DNA of 5,555 nucleotides from positions 1 to 5,555 of the forward strand of contig NZ_JAQQPS010000052.1 of assembly GCF_036688685.1 (NCBI RefSeq), in the 5' to 3' direction. The translations under genes were made by a program, and so were the position numbers. Within the stretch, counting starts at the first letter, position 1; the number at the start of each line of letters is the position of its first letter. This DNA is from JALYUM01 sp036688685 (GTDB lineage: Bacteria > Pseudomonadota > Gammaproteobacteria > Burkholderiales > Burkholderiaceae_D). Under the pieces are notes generated by a model that saw nothing but the letters and a program-made list of their open reading frames with translations, had not been told where the DNA came from and did no database searches. Of this stretch, positions 5,489 through 5,555 are shown piece by piece.

Positions 5489-5555
5489 TCGCCTCCCAGC
5501 AAATTGCTGCAACAAATCAACAGGTTGCGACGAGATGTACGGGGACTGTTTCTGA

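Noticed and set aside
5535..5555. Six-codon ATG frame at the right edge as a leader peptide
   Set aside because: Too short to evaluate at the window edge; likely part of an untranslated leader.

Overview
The window looks like chromosomal DNA of a high-GC betaproteobacterium, most likely from the Oxalobacteraceae (Massilia, Duganella or Janthinobacterium type). The evidence is the 5S rRNA 3' end in the first 27 bases, the strong G/C bias at third codon positions in the rtc genes, and RtcR, RtcB and RtcA proteins closely similar in length and motifs to those of proteobacteria. The genus is an inference.

Layout. Positions 1-27 are the last bases of a 5S rRNA, so a ribosomal RNA operon ends here, closed by a textbook intrinsic terminator (41-73). 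Next comes a gene (85-1017, +) for an exported protein with two retropepsin-like domains, both of which have lost the catalytic Asp. It converges on rtcR (1022-2620, -), which encodes the CARF/AAA+ sigma54 activator of the RNA-repair operon. A 373-bp divergent control region (2621-2993) follows. It holds a candidate RtcR operator, a candidate IHF site, a near-perfect sigma54 -24/-12 promoter, a 5'-leader hairpin and a possible 65-codon small ORF that overlaps the rtcB start. rtcB (2994-4223, +) and rtcA (4234-5286, +) come next. The last 270 bases contain a weak hairpin and, near the right edge, a sigma70 promoter for something beyond the window.

How it works together. From the known families, RtcR is held inactive by its N-terminal CARF domain and released by an RNA-derived signal. 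It then drives sigma54 polymerase at the promoter at 2735-2750. RtcB joins RNA ends carrying 2',3'-cyclic or 3'-phosphate to 5'-OH ends, and RtcA converts 3'- or 2'-phosphate ends to 2',3'-cyclic phosphate. The core system is therefore the described Rtc RNA-repair system. The less ordinary parts are the control region, the leader hairpin, the small ORF, the double-degenerate pseudoprotease, and the location beside an rRNA operon.
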